From assembly GCA_028277745.1 (NCBI GenBank), contig JANQFR010000097.1:1-64000 (forward strand): 64,000 bases of DNA, given 5' to 3'. Of the stretch, positions 45,467 to 54,205 are shown piece after piece. The DNA comes from Phycisphaeraceae bacterium (lineage in GTDB: Bacteria; Planctomycetota; Phycisphaerae; Phycisphaerales; Phycisphaeraceae). Below the pieces are notes generated by a model, which worked only from the letters and a program-made list of their open reading frames with translations, searched no databases and was not told the origin of the DNA. Numbering within the stretch: position 1 is the first letter of the stretch; the number at the start of each line of letters is the position of its first letter. The position numbers and the translations under genes are program-made.

Positions 45467-45536
45467 GGTCGGGGCGCTTCTATACCGTGGGTGATCAAAA
45501 GAATCGGGGATCATACCAATCTGCTAGACTCATCGC

Positions 45537-46199
45537 ATGTTCACCGGCATTGTCCAGGCCAAGGCGACCGTCACGGCCGCCGAGCCCAACCCCTTCGGCG
45601 TCCGGCTCACTCTCGACCGCTCGGCGTGGCGGCCCGAGCCCTACACCCCCGCGCCCGGCGACTCCATCTGTGTCTCGGGCGTCTGCCTCACCGTGACCGA
45701 GGCCGACCCGTCGCGGCTCGTGTTCGACGTCATCGCCGAGACCCTTGCCAAGACCACTCTCGGCGATCTCGCGCCCGGCGACCCGGTCAACCTTGAGCCG
45801 CCTGTGACCCCCCACCAACCTCTGGGCGGCCACTTCATGCAGGGCCATGTCGATGCTGTCGGGACCGTGACCGAGGTCTACGACGGCCCCGACGAGTGGC
45901 GCACCACCGTTGCGCCCCCGCCCGAACTGATGGATTACATCGTCCCCAAAGGCTCGATCGCCATCGACGGCGTCAGCCTCACCATCGCCGACGTCGCCGA
46001 CGACGCGTTCACCGTCGCGTTGATCCCGACCACGCTGGAGTTGACCACGCTCTGCGACCGGCGCGCCGGGGCGCGTGTGAACCTGGAGGCCGACATCCTG
46101 ACCAAGACCGTGGTGCACGCCCTGCGCCGCATGCGCGGCGACGCGGCGCCGAAGCTGACCATGGACGCCCTCCGCGACGCCGGTTTCGTCGATTCATAA
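45537..46199 (+). CDS. ribE: Riboflavin synthase alpha chain
   Basis: 220 residues. Converts two lumazines to riboflavin. MFTGIVQ start and two tandem lumazine-binding barrels (about 1-95 and 96-200): first with SICVSGVCLTV and FDVIAETLAKTTLG, second with LGGHFMQGHVDAVGT and IAIDGVSLTIADV. Complete family length. Other rib genes are absent from the window. A bidirectional terminator follows at 46213. Confidence 0.95.
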   Translation: MFTGIVQAKATVTAAEPNPFGVRLTLDRSAWRPEPYTPAPGDSICVSGVCLTVTEADPSRLVFDVIAETLAKTTLGDLAPGDPVNLEPPVTPHQPLGGHFMQGHVDAVGTVTEVYDGPDEWRTTVAPPPELMDYIVPKGSIAIDGVSLTIADVADDAFTVALIPTTLELTTLCDRRAGARVNLEADILTKTVVHALRRMRGDAAPKLTMDALRDAGFVDS

Positions 46200-46212
46200 G
46201 CCCGCACGCAAC

Positions 46213-46244
46213 CGAAGCCCGGGCATTGCAAGCCCCGGGTTTCG
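46213..46244. terminator. Bidirectional terminator between ribE and SpoIIE phosphatase gene
   Basis: CGAAGCCCGGG, 10-base loop, CCCGGGTTTCG (one G-T pair). It starts 14 bases after the ribE stop and ends one base before the convergent gene's stop. Confidence 0.6.
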
Positions 46245-47498
46245 TCACGCCGCTTCCGCCACCACGTCGGTTTCCTCGCCCGCCTCGACGTCGATCCCCA
46301 TGCACATCACGGTCAGGTCGTCACGCTGGTTCAGCGACCCCGCCTGCAGGTCGACCCGCTGCTCCAGTTTCGTCAGGGCTTCGTGCAACTCTCCCTCCCG
46401 TAACGCCTCGAACTCGGTCGCGTATTGCTCGTTGGCGATCCGCTTTTCCTCGCCGGTCTCGGGGAACGCCATCTCGAAGCCGTCGCTGTAGATCAGCAGC
46501 CGATCGCCCCGATGCAGCTGCACGATGTCGGTGTGGAAGACCTCGTTGGGGAACACGCCCAGGAGCCCGCCTTCGGGTTCGAGCATCTGGGTTTCGCCGT
46601 CGGCCCGCAGCAGCATCGGGAAGGGGTGGCCGGCCCGTGCGATCTGGACAGTCAGGTCGCGCGTGTCCACGATCCCGTAGCACGCGGTGGCGAACCGCAC
46701 CTTCCCGGCCTGGCGCTCCACCATGTCACGGTTGAGCCGCTCCAGCGCCTCGCCCGGCTCGTACAGCTGATATCTATCCGACGCGTCGGGGCTCGGCCGC
46801 TTGGTCCGCAGGGCCCGTTTGATGTACATCGTCATCAGCGCCGCCGGCACGCCGTGCCCCACCGCATCGGCCACGAAGAAGCCGATGTGACGCTCGTCCA
46901 GCCGGGCCACGTCGTAGATGTCCCCGCTGACATACCCCGCCGGCCGCCACATCACCTCGAAGTGGATGCCGTTGACCCGCGGCAGCGTGGTCGGCAGGAA
47001 CTCGCGCTGGAGCTGCGCCGCCAGACGCAGTTCTTCGTCGATCTGGCTGATCCGGTCCGCCAGCCCGCCCCGGTGGGCGTTGAGCATGTCCACCTCGGCC
47101 TGCAGCGCCTTCATCACCGCCGACTGGCTCCAAAGCGTCTGAAGCATGACGCACTGGGTCGCTCGGTCCACCCCCGACGGACACGCCACCACCCCTTCCT
47201 GGTGGATCGCCACGTCCTCGCCGGCGTCGTCGTCGCAGCTCAGCATCGCCGGGACACGGCGGTCCTCGATCCGTCCCATCACCTCGAACAGCTCGATCCC
47301 CCGGGCGTCCCGGAACATCAGCCACGCGGCCGCGCCCCGCAGCTTGGCCGGGTTGGCGATGATCGCCGCGGCGTATTCCGCGATCAGCGGCGGACGCTCG
47401 CCGGTGGGCCAGTGCTCCAGCACCCGCGTCGCCTCCGCGGCCGCCTCGTCCAGCGCCTTATCGGAATCCACGATCAATAGCAGGGCGTTGCTTTGCAT
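46245..47498 (-). CDS. SpoIIE/RsbU-type PP2C phosphatase
   Basis: 417 residues. The N-terminal 120 residues have the alternating pattern of a receiver or Rossmann-like domain (ALLLIVDSDKAL start) but no clear phospho-acceptor triad, so it is probably a pseudo-receiver. A coiled linker (about 140-175) leads to AAQLQREFLP and the SpoIIE phosphatase domain (about 180-400) with SGDIYDVARLD and VADAVGHGVPAALMT carrying the metal aspartates, then LLIYSDGF and DDLTVM. It would dephosphorylate a Ser/Thr-phosphorylated partner, usually an anti-sigma antagonist; none is nearby. Second such phosphatase in the window. Confidence 0.9.
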   Translation of the reverse strand: MQSNALLLIVDSDKALDEAAAEATRVLEHWPTGERPPLIAEYAAAIIANPAKLRGAAAWLMFRDARGIELFEVMGRIEDRRVPAMLSCDDDAGEDVAIHQEGVVACPSGVDRATQCVMLQTLWSQSAVMKALQAEVDMLNAHRGGLADRISQIDEELRLAAQLQREFLPTTLPRVNGIHFEVMWRPAGYVSGDIYDVARLDERHIGFFVADAVGHGVPAALMTMYIKRALRTKRPSPDASDRYQLYEPGEALERLNRDMVERQAGKVRFATACYGIVDTRDLTVQIARAGHPFPMLLRADGETQMLEPEGGLLGVFPNEVFHTDIVQLHRGDRLLIYSDGFEMAFPETGEEKRIANEQYATEFEALREGELHEALTKLEQRVDLQAGSLNQRDDLTVMCMGIDVEAGEETDVVAEAA

Positions 47499-47549
47499 AA
47501 GATGATGCCGACCCGGGGAGGCGGGCTCCCCTCCTCCGGCTTCATCGTC

Positions 47550-48035
47550 TCACTGCGCACGGGCCTTGAGGCTTTCCAGGGGCAGATCGATCTTCTGCCC
47601 CTTTTTCAGCCCCAATCCCGGCAATGTCCCGCCCCGAAGCTCGATCGCGAACTGCGCCGGGTACTCGCTGAAATATTCCTTCAACTCGTCCTCGCTCGTC
47701 CCCGGCGGCTCCACCTGCATGGCGTGCATCGCCACCACCCGGCCGTTGGCGCCGAGGAAGATGATATCGATCGGCACCAGGCAACGCCGCATCACGAATT
47801 CCCGAAATTTACTGTCGGGGAACACAAACAGCATGCCCCCGTCCTCCGCGATCGACGCGCGGTCCGACAGCCCCTGATACCGCGCGTCCGCGTCCAGCGC
47901 GAGCTCCAGGTGGAACGTCCGCCCCTGGATCTGGACCCGCTGGGTCATAGCCCCCGGCGCCGTGGTCTGCGAACACCCCGCCGCCGCGAGGACGCAGAGC
48001 CACCCGCCCAGCCATAACCCGATCCTTGTTTTCAT
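47550..48035 (-). CDS. DUF192-family lipoprotein
   Basis: 161 residues. Lipoprotein signal (MKTRIGLWLGGWLCVLAAAGC), then a DUF192 domain: LELALDADARYQGLSDR, MLFVFPDSKFREFVMRRCLVPIDIIFLGANG (key F, M, L-PIDI), VEPPGTS. This family of small beta-rich proteins has no settled function. The ATG at 48035 overlaps the gluQ stop codon (ATGA, 4 bases), which points to translational coupling to gluQ. An alternative ATG four codons earlier would lie inside gluQ and weaken the signal peptide. Confidence 0.85.
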   Translation of the reverse strand: MKTRIGLWLGGWLCVLAAAGCSQTTAPGAMTQRVQIQGRTFHLELALDADARYQGLSDRASIAEDGGMLFVFPDSKFREFVMRRCLVPIDIIFLGANGRVVAMHAMQVEPPGTSEDELKEYFSEYPAQFAIELRGGTLPGLGLKKGQKIDLPLESLKARAQ

Positions 48036-48994
48036 TGCGTCAGCCACGCCTCGTCCTCAGCGGTGAATACGGTCGGCTCCCGCGGCAGTCTATCCGGTCC
48101 GAACCCGGCGGCGAACTCCGCGGCCGTCATCTCCCGCCGTTTATCGGCCACCCCGCACCACGACGCCAGCAGCCCCACCACCCGCTCCGCGCGCACGCCG
48201 CGCTGCCGGTACGTGTCCACCCGCGTGTCGCCGTGCCGTTTCGCCAGCCGCCGGCCGTCGGGGCCCAGCACCAGCGGCACGTGCGTGTACGTCGGTTCGG
48301 GCCGATACTCCAGCAGCCGGTACAGCCACAGCTGCCGCGCGGCCGACGACAACAGGTCGTCGCCCCGCACCACCTCGGTCACGCCTTGGCGATGGTCATC
48401 CACCACCACCGCCAGTTGATACGCCGGCAGCCCCGCCTTGGTCGCCACGATGAAGTCGCCCACCTCCGCCTGCACGTCGAACGCCTGCGGCCCGGCCAAC
48501 GCGTCTTCAAACGCGACCCGGCCTTCCGGGATCGTCACCCGCCACGCCTGCTCGTCCTCTTCGAGCAGGTCCGAGCCGTCCCCCGCGTCCGCCCCGCGCG
48601 AGACGCCGGGGTAACGCAGCTCGCTGCCGGACGCTTCGTCATCCCCGTGCGGCGCCGACCGCGCCGCGGCGATCTCGCTCCGCGTCAGCGTGCACGGGTA
48701 CACCAGGCCCTTGGCGTGCAACGCTTCCAGCGCCGCCCGGTAAGGCGTCAGGTCGGCAAGCTGGTCGTACGGCCCGTAGTCCCAGTCCATCCCCAGCCAC
48801 GCCAGCACCGCCAAGGCCCCCTCCGCCGCGCCCGGCTTCACCCGCGGCCCGTCCAGGTCCTCCATCCGCAGCACGATCTCCCAACCCTGTTGCCGCGCCA
48901 TCGCCCAGTTGATCAGAAACGTCCGCGCGTTGCCCAGGTGCAACGCGCCCGTCGGCGAAGGCGCCAGCCGCGTGATCGGGCGTGCATCGTTCAT
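48032..48994 (-). CDS. gluQ: Glutamyl-Q tRNA(Asp) synthetase
   Basis: About 320 residues. A GluRS catalytic core without an anticodon-binding domain; it attaches glutamate to the queuosine base of tRNA-Asp. RLAPSPTGALHLGNART (HIGH-like HLGN), VLRMEDLDGPR, YPCTLTRSEI (one Cys of the family's zinc site), VVRGDDLLSSAARQ and LAKRHGDTR (KMSK-like). A GluRS proper would be about 470 residues or more. The start could be 48994, 49003, 49015 or 49021; none has a clear ribosome site and 48994 places the PSPTG motif normally. It overlaps the DUF192 lipoprotein gene by 4 bases. Confidence 0.88.
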   Translation of the reverse strand: MNDARPITRLAPSPTGALHLGNARTFLINWAMARQQGWEIVLRMEDLDGPRVKPGAAEGALAVLAWLGMDWDYGPYDQLADLTPYRAALEALHAKGLVYPCTLTRSEIAAARSAPHGDDEASGSELRYPGVSRGADAGDGSDLLEEDEQAWRVTIPEGRVAFEDALAGPQAFDVQAEVGDFIVATKAGLPAYQLAVVVDDHRQGVTEVVRGDDLLSSAARQLWLYRLLEYRPEPTYTHVPLVLGPDGRRLAKRHGDTRVDTYRQRGVRAERVVGLLASWCGVADKRREMTAAEFAAGFGPDRLPREPTVFTAEDEAWLTQ

Positions 48995-49188
48995 CGGCGT
49001 CATCTTAGTTTGCATGGACATTTACAACGCCGTTTTTCCCATGTCCTTCGCGTCGTTTCCAGCCGCGCGTCCTCGTCACAGTCCGCCGCGCCATAAATCA
49101 TACGGCGACACGACCGCGACGAGGACGTCGCGGCTACCACCGCGGCGCAGAGTAAGGCCGGAACGGTTCGTCTTGCGCTTCCAGCGGC

Positions 49189-49212
49189 AGCCCGGCCCTG
49201 CGGGCCGGCGCT
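49189..49212. repeat. Family C short palindromic repeat, copy 2
   Basis: AGC-CCGGCCC-TG-CGGGCCGG-CGCT followed by AAACGAT. Matches the copy at 3108 with a few changes that keep the pairing. Confidence 0.55.
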
Positions 49213-49238
49213 AAACGATATGAACGGGATCTTTCCCA

Positions 49239-49271
49239 CCCATCTGCCATCACCCATCCGCCATCTGCCAT
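49239..49271. repeat. Family D short repeats, copy 2
   Basis: CCCATCTGCCAT-CA-CCCATCCGCCATCTGCCAT, the reverse complement of the units found at 6741, in the gap upstream of purN. Confidence 0.5.
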
Positions 49272-49296
49272 TCCGTCACGTGGTAATCTACCGCTC

Positions 49297-49941
49297 ATGC
49301 CGCTCGACCCGTTTCCCATCACCGGTCGCCCCGCCCGCCTCGCCGTGCTGATCTCCGGCGGCGGGACCACCCTCGCCAACCTCCTCGATCACATCAGGCA
49401 AGGCGAGTTCGACGCGGAGATCCCCGTCGTCATCTGCTCCAACCGCAAGGCCCAGGCCGCCGTGGCCGCGAAGGACCTGGGCCTGCGCGTCGAGCTGGTT
49501 GAACGCAAAACATTCGACAGCACCGAGGCGTTCTCCGAAGCGGTGTTCGCCCACATCCGCGACGCCGGGGCCGACCTGATCTGCCTCGCCGGCTTCCTGA
49601 GCCTGCTCGCGATCCCCGACGACTACGCCCAGCGTATCCTCAACATCCACCCGGCCCTCCTGCCCGCCTTTGGCGGCAAAGGCATGCACGGCCGCCACGT
49701 TCACGAGGCCGTCCTCAACGCCGGCGTCAAGATTACCGGCTGCACCGTCCACTTCGCCGACCAGACCTATGACACCGGCCCGATCGTTCTCCAGCGCATC
49801 TGCGCCGTTCGTGACAACGACACGCCCGACACCCTCGCCGCCCGCGTTTTCGAGCAGGAATGCCTGGCCTACCCCGACGCGGTCCGCCGCGTCCTCGCGG
49901 GCCAGGTGCGGATCGTCGGGCGCGTGACGCGGCAGGCTTGA
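49297..49941 (+). CDS. purN: Phosphoribosylglycinamide formyltransferase PurN
   Basis: 214 residues. Transfers formyl from 10-formyl-THF to GAR in purine synthesis. AVLISGGGTTLANLL (phosphate loop; the family usually has SGxGSNxQ), VVICSNRKAQ, LAGFLSLL, the catalytic block NIHPALLPAFGGKGMHG with Asn and His, GCTVHFADQTYDTGPI with the catalytic Asp. It stands alone; purA lies 24 kb away. The ATG at 49297 is well placed, but no strong ribosome site precedes it. Confidence 0.94.
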   Translation: MPLDPFPITGRPARLAVLISGGGTTLANLLDHIRQGEFDAEIPVVICSNRKAQAAVAAKDLGLRVELVERKTFDSTEAFSEAVFAHIRDAGADLICLAGFLSLLAIPDDYAQRILNIHPALLPAFGGKGMHGRHVHEAVLNAGVKITGCTVHFADQTYDTGPIVLQRICAVRDNDTPDTLAARVFEQECLAYPDAVRRVLAGQVRIVGRVTRQA

Positions 49942-49964
49942 AACGCCAGTCAAACCGGGCGCGG

Positions 49965-52631
49965 TCAGTCGGCCTTGTCGAGCGCTCGGAGCGTCGCGGC
50001 GGCCAGACGGGCCTGCCCACGCCACGACGTGGGTTCGGCGGCCAGCCGCCAGGTGACGACCAGACGGGCGCCGGTTTCATGAGGCCGGAAGCGGACGGTG
50101 TAGACCGCATTAAAGCCGCCCGGCGCGCCCGCCCATGTTTTGCGGGTGCGGTTGCCGTCCCATGTCTCGCTGACGACCGCCGGGGCGGAGTCGTCGCTGA
50201 GGCGGGCCTCGAACCGCCCACGCGCGCCCTCGATGCCCGAGACGTAGACCCGCAATTCACGGAGCTGTGAAGGATCAGCGTCAACCGCAAATGAATAGGT
50301 GTGGTCGACGCCGTTGAGCCAGAGGGCGTCGTGAACGCCCCGGACGGAGGCGGTCGGTTCGCCATCGGTCCAGGTGAAGCGGCTGGGGTGTCCCGCGGTC
50401 GAGCCGAGGTGGCCGCGCCCTTTGTGCGTCAACCGGCCGATCAGATCGGCGCCGGTCTTGCCGTGGACCGCCTCCGCGCTGCGCAGGCCCCAATGCGCCC
50501 AGTCGAGCACCCCCTCTTCCGTGAGGTTGATGTCGAACGGCGCCGGCTTGCTCTCGACTTCCAGCACGCCGGGGCTGGCCCGACCGATCCGCAACGACCG
50601 ATCGATCCGGTTGTTGGTTTCATTGGTCTCGCCCGCGATCCGGTTGATGTCATCGACCTCGGCCGCGAGGAGGTGGACGCCGTCGGTCGCGGTCCAGGTC
50701 CCGTTGCCGTGCCGGCCGCCGCCGTTACTGACCACGCGGCGCGATTCGCCGGGCGCCAGTGGCCGATCGTCGGTGATCCACCCGACCACCCGGCCGTCGA
50801 TGCGGAAGGCGACGCCAATCGGCACATGGTGAGGCGTCCGCCCGGCGCCGATGTTGCGCATCACCGCCGCAAAGCGGACCGGCTCCCCGGGTTGCAGGCC
50901 GTTCCCGCCGGCCACCGGCTCGATCCGGTCAATCACCAGGTCCGGCCGCGCGGCCGGCGTCACCACCACGGCCTCGACGGCCTCGCTGGTGTTGCCCGCC
51001 GTGTCGAACGCCTGCACCGCGTAGCGATACCCCAGCCCGGGCCGGACCCACGCGGTGGCGTCCGCCAGTTCCGTCTGGTCGGGCGGCAGGGTCGCCACGT
51101 GCCGGCCGTTGCGATACACAAACCAACCCGCCCGATCGCCGGCTGTTTCCGCGGATGGCCGCCACCGCAAGGTCACGCCGGCCTCGTCCGCCTCGCCGGT
51201 GACTCGGGCGGCCGGCGCCGGGCGCTCGGCGTCTTCGACCGCGGGCGGCGTCAGCCTGACGATCATGACGGAGGTCGGAACCGACAGCCGCAGGACCCGA
51301 CCGCCTTCTGACGTGTCCGCCGTCTGGCGGTCGTACGTGCCTTGCTCGTTTTGCGTGAGGACCTCGGCCCTGGCTCCGACCGGCCGGGCGAAACGCAGGG
51401 TCACCGGCGTCGGCGCGGGATCGAGGTCGCCGTGTTGGGGGTCGTAGTTGGGCGATTCGTTCCAGATCAGCAGCTGGTAGGCGCCGTCGCTCCGCTGCAG
51501 CGTGAGCGTATGAACGCTGGAGGGGGCGTCGCCCTCGAAAACGAACGGCAAAGCGCGGGGCCTGAAGCCCGGGCGCTCCCATTTCAGCGAATCGGCGTTC
51601 CAGGCGGCGTCCGACAGCTCCGCGATCATCGACCGCAGCGCGTGGTAACTCGGCCGGAGCGTCTTCGAATCGCTTTCCATCAGCCCGTAGCCGTCGGCGT
51701 TATGCAGCGCAAAGAGGAACGTCTTGGGGATGCCATGAGCGAAGTACTCGGCCAGGAGCATCGGCACGTTCCGCGCCTGGGCCCGTCGGCTGCCGGTCCA
51801 GCCTTGTTGATTCGTGCGGTCCTGCTCGACGTTGTACCCGGCCTCGGTGGGGACGAAGGGCTTGATCGTCGCGCCATCGGGCAGGATATGGTTGGCCCGG
51901 GTGATGTTCATCAATAGCGACGATGAAGGGACGCCGTGGCCCTGGTAGCTGTGCATGTTGTTGAAGTCGAAAACGTCGAGCGGGCGGGCCAGGTCGTAGT
52001 CGGTGAAGATCGCGGTGTAGTTCACCACCGGCAGGTCGGCCCAGGCCTCCGACCCGGCCAGGGCCGTGGCGATGTCGCGGGTGAAGGCCGCGCCGGCCGC
52101 CTCGTCGATCAGGCCGGCGTAACGCTGATTCAGCTCCTGCGGCGGGAACTTGTTGTTCACCTCGTTCGGCCCTTCGATGGCCCAGATGCTCCGGGGGTCG
52201 TAGCTCCCCAGATGTTCGAAGACGGCTTCGGGCGTCTTGGTCTTGTGGGGGTCGATCAGCATCAGCGGGCGCACCCCGTGCTCCCGCCAGGCCTGTTGTC
52301 GGCGGTCGGGCGTGTCCTCCTCGACCAATGCGTGGTAGAGCCCGGTGCGGTAATAGCGCACCCCCAAATCCAGAAAAACCTCTGGCTCATAGTGCGTCCC
52401 CGCCCCCGCAAAGGGGCCCTCGGTGTGCACGCCGATGAACGGCGAGGCCGCGAGCCCGATCGAGTCGATGAAGTCATCGGCACGGAACGCGGGCTGCGGC
52501 AGAGGCCGACGGGCGTCGTTCACCTGGGTCTGCGGATCGTCCGCGGCCGCGCCGGGCGCCCAGCCCAGACCCGCGAGCGTCAAGACCAACAGAGGCCGGC
52601 AGTCAGCGACAGCGTTTCGGATCGTCTTCAT
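49965..52631 (-). CDS. Exported clan GH-A-like glycosidase with Fn3 and CARDB-like domains
   Basis: 888 residues. Signal peptide about 1-30 (ends GAAA). A TIM-barrel-like domain (about 50-370) has the GPNE motif (acid/base E157) and a downstream PTEAGYN (nucleophile E263), the clan GH-A pattern seen in GH39 and related families; the exact family is not recognised. Next come a beta domain, an Fn3 domain (about 495-590), a CARDB-like beta sandwich (about 600-710, DLVIDRIEP to NETNN), and a C-terminal carbohydrate-binding-like beta domain. Likely an extracellular polysaccharide hydrolase. The ATG at 52631 is chosen for the signal peptide. It is the last gene of the minus-strand cluster headed by the GntR/LacI-type regulator. 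Confidence 0.82.
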   Translation of the reverse strand: MKTIRNAVADCRPLLVLTLAGLGWAPGAAADDPQTQVNDARRPLPQPAFRADDFIDSIGLAASPFIGVHTEGPFAGAGTHYEPEVFLDLGVRYYRTGLYHALVEEDTPDRRQQAWREHGVRPLMLIDPHKTKTPEAVFEHLGSYDPRSIWAIEGPNEVNNKFPPQELNQRYAGLIDEAAGAAFTRDIATALAGSEAWADLPVVNYTAIFTDYDLARPLDVFDFNNMHSYQGHGVPSSSLLMNITRANHILPDGATIKPFVPTEAGYNVEQDRTNQQGWTGSRRAQARNVPMLLAEYFAHGIPKTFLFALHNADGYGLMESDSKTLRPSYHALRSMIAELSDAAWNADSLKWERPGFRPRALPFVFEGDAPSSVHTLTLQRSDGAYQLLIWNESPNYDPQHGDLDPAPTPVTLRFARPVGARAEVLTQNEQGTYDRQTADTSEGGRVLRLSVPTSVMIVRLTPPAVEDAERPAPAARVTGEADEAGVTLRWRPSAETAGDRAGWFVYRNGRHVATLPPDQTELADATAWVRPGLGYRYAVQAFDTAGNTSEAVEAVVVTPAARPDLVIDRIEPVAGGNGLQPGEPVRFAAVMRNIGAGRTPHHVPIGVAFRIDGRVVGWITDDRPLAPGESRRVVSNGGGRHGNGTWTATDGVHLLAAEVDDINRIAGETNETNNRIDRSLRIGRASPGVLEVESKPAPFDINLTEEGVLDWAHWGLRSAEAVHGKTGADLIGRLTHKGRGHLGSTAGHPSRFTWTDGEPTASVRGVHDALWLNGVDHTYSFAVDADPSQLRELRVYVSGIEGARGRFEARLSDDSAPAVVSETWDGNRTRKTWAGAPGGFNAVYTVRFRPHETGARLVVTWRLAAEPTSWRGQARLAAATLRALDKAD

Positions 52632-52683
52632 GAAATGCGGTGCTCCGGTCCCGACCGCGGCGGCCGCGGGAGGCCATGGTTCG

Positions 52684-53478
52684 TTACAAGCCGATGAACA
52701 ACTCATAGCTGAGGTTCTTGCCGACGGTCGGGTAACGCATCAGCGCCCGGTTGTTCGCGGGGGTCAGGTTGGCGTCGCGGAACCGGGTGGGGTCGAGCGT
52801 GTCCGCGTGGCCGTCGATGAAGGCCGCGTTGGCCCGGCCGGTGGCGCCCGACGCCGCCGGGTTGTAGCCGTCCCACACTGCGGGGATGCCGGTGTCGCCG
52901 TTATGACGGAACGCAACCATCGCCATGTCCTCCCAGACGCCGATATACCACTGGTAGACCCAGGGCAGGCTGTCGCCGAAGAGGATGAACTCGCTGGGGA
53001 CGAGCTCCTCGCCCCGGATGTAATCGTAGTTGCCGAAGTGATCGTTGCTGGCGCTGCTGCTCCAGACGGCCATGGCGTAAGTCGTTGGGCGGTTCGTCCG
53101 GGTCCACGCGGACGCCTTTTCAAGGTCCGCCTCGCCGGCCGGGCACCGGTAGATCGGCGCCTCGGGGTTGGTCGGCGGGTCAAACGACTGCTGCAGGTAG
53201 ATGTTGAGCGAGCGGGTCCAGTCGTCATCCAGGTCGGCGGTGGAATAGCCGGGCAGATAGCCGTTGTGATCGACCCCGTAGGCCGCCGACGCGAGGAGCA
53301 GCTGCCGCTGGTTCGACAGGCACGCGACGTTGCGGGCCGCGTCGCGTGCGCCCTGAAGGGCCGGCAGCAGGATCGCGATGAGCAGCGCAATGATGCTGAT
53401 CACCACTAACAATTCAATCAGGGTGAAGCCGTTGCGGCGTCGAGGTACTGACTTCGGATGACCGTCGTTGTTCTGCAT
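52684..53478 (-). CDS. Type IV prepilin-like protein
   Basis: 264 residues. After a 20-residue basic leader comes [22 protein letters not shown], a prepilin cleavage site (Gly before Phe) and transmembrane helix with Glu5, followed by [11 protein letters not shown], the form typical of planctomycete pseudopilins. The extracellular domain has [11 protein letters not shown] (Asn/Gln motif), a YRCPAGE loop and FIDGHADTL, an H-x-DG-like end. ATG 53478 has GGAG nine bases upstream; a further ATG at 53499 is in frame. It lies 52 bases upstream of the glycosidase gene, in the same direction, and so is probably co-expressed with it. Confidence 0.87.
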   Translation of the reverse strand: MQNNDGHPKSVPRRRNGFTLIELLVVISIIALLIAILLPALQGARDAARNVACLSNQRQLLLASAAYGVDHNGYLPGYSTADLDDDWTRSLNIYLQQSFDPPTNPEAPIYRCPAGEADLEKASAWTRTNRPTTYAMAVWSSSASNDHFGNYDYIRGEELVPSEFILFGDSLPWVYQWYIGVWEDMAMVAFRHNGDTGIPAVWDGYNPAASGATGRANAAFIDGHADTLDPTRFRDANLTPANNRALMRYPTVGKNLSYELFIGL

Positions 53479-53547
53479 GGCCGTTGGCTCCATATCCATG
53501 ACGCCGACCGGGCGTCTTGAGCGTGAAGAACGCGGGGCGGGACGGGC

Positions 53548-54177
53548 TTAGGGAACCCGTCGGCATCGCTTGGCGATCAGCAGCCCGCCGAGCCCGACCA
53601 GCGCCAGCGAGGCCGGTTCGGGTACGTCGGTGGCGGTGAATGACTCAAAACTGTAGCCGTCGCCGGCGTCTGCGGTCGCGATGATGCTGATCAGGATGTT
53701 GTACGCCGCGGCGCCCGTCGGAGCGGCGTCGTTGAGGTTAAACGAAAGGTCACCGGTCGCCGCGGAGTCGCCCAGCAGGAGGACTTCGCTCAGGAACTGA
53801 TCCGAGCCGTCAAAGTAGAAGGCCCTAACCGCGATGAACGTGTCGTTCCCGGCGTCCGGGTTGATCTGCTGGGCGTCGACGATCGTAAAGATGCTCTGAT
53901 CGGTCAACGAGAAGGTGTTGCTGGCGGGGTTGAAGCCGTCTGCGTCGATCGAGGCGGCGTCCTCGTAATAGTCGATGTTCGTAAAGCCGGTGACGTTGCG
54001 CGTGGCGATGAGCCGTCCGTTCGTGGCGTTGACCGTCAGGTCGCCGCCGCGCGGCCGGACGTTGCTGGTGTCCGTAAACTCGTCAATGAACGCCGCCGAC
54101 ACGACTGACGACGGGATCAGGACCGCGGCGCCGATGGCGGCGGCCACGGCGTGGCTTCGCAGAAGAGCAGGATACAT
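53548..54177 (-). CDS. PEP-CTERM exported protein
   Basis: 209 residues. Signal peptide about 1-28 (ends VVSAA), a beta-rich body (FIDEFTDTSNVRP, GDLTVNATNG, FTIVDAQQINPDAGNDTFIAVRAF given by parts) and the sorting tail VPEPASLALVGLGGLLIAKRCRRVP. The PEP motif, short hydrophobic helix and basic end are all present. ATG 54177 has GGAGG before it; the frame is open to 54237 but the longer form has no signal. Part of the cluster with the regulator upstream and the prepilin-like and glycosidase genes downstream. It may be a surface or matrix protein for substrate capture (inference). Confidence 0.85.
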   Translation of the reverse strand: MYPALLRSHAVAAAIGAAVLIPSSVVSAAFIDEFTDTSNVRPRGGDLTVNATNGRLIATRNVTGFTNIDYYEDAASIDADGFNPASNTFSLTDQSIFTIVDAQQINPDAGNDTFIAVRAFYFDGSDQFLSEVLLLGDSAATGDLSFNLNDAAPTGAAAYNILISIIATADAGDGYSFESFTATDVPEPASLALVGLGGLLIAKRCRRVP

Positions 54178-54205
54178 GGCAGACCTCCACGGCCATCGGC
54201 CGGAT

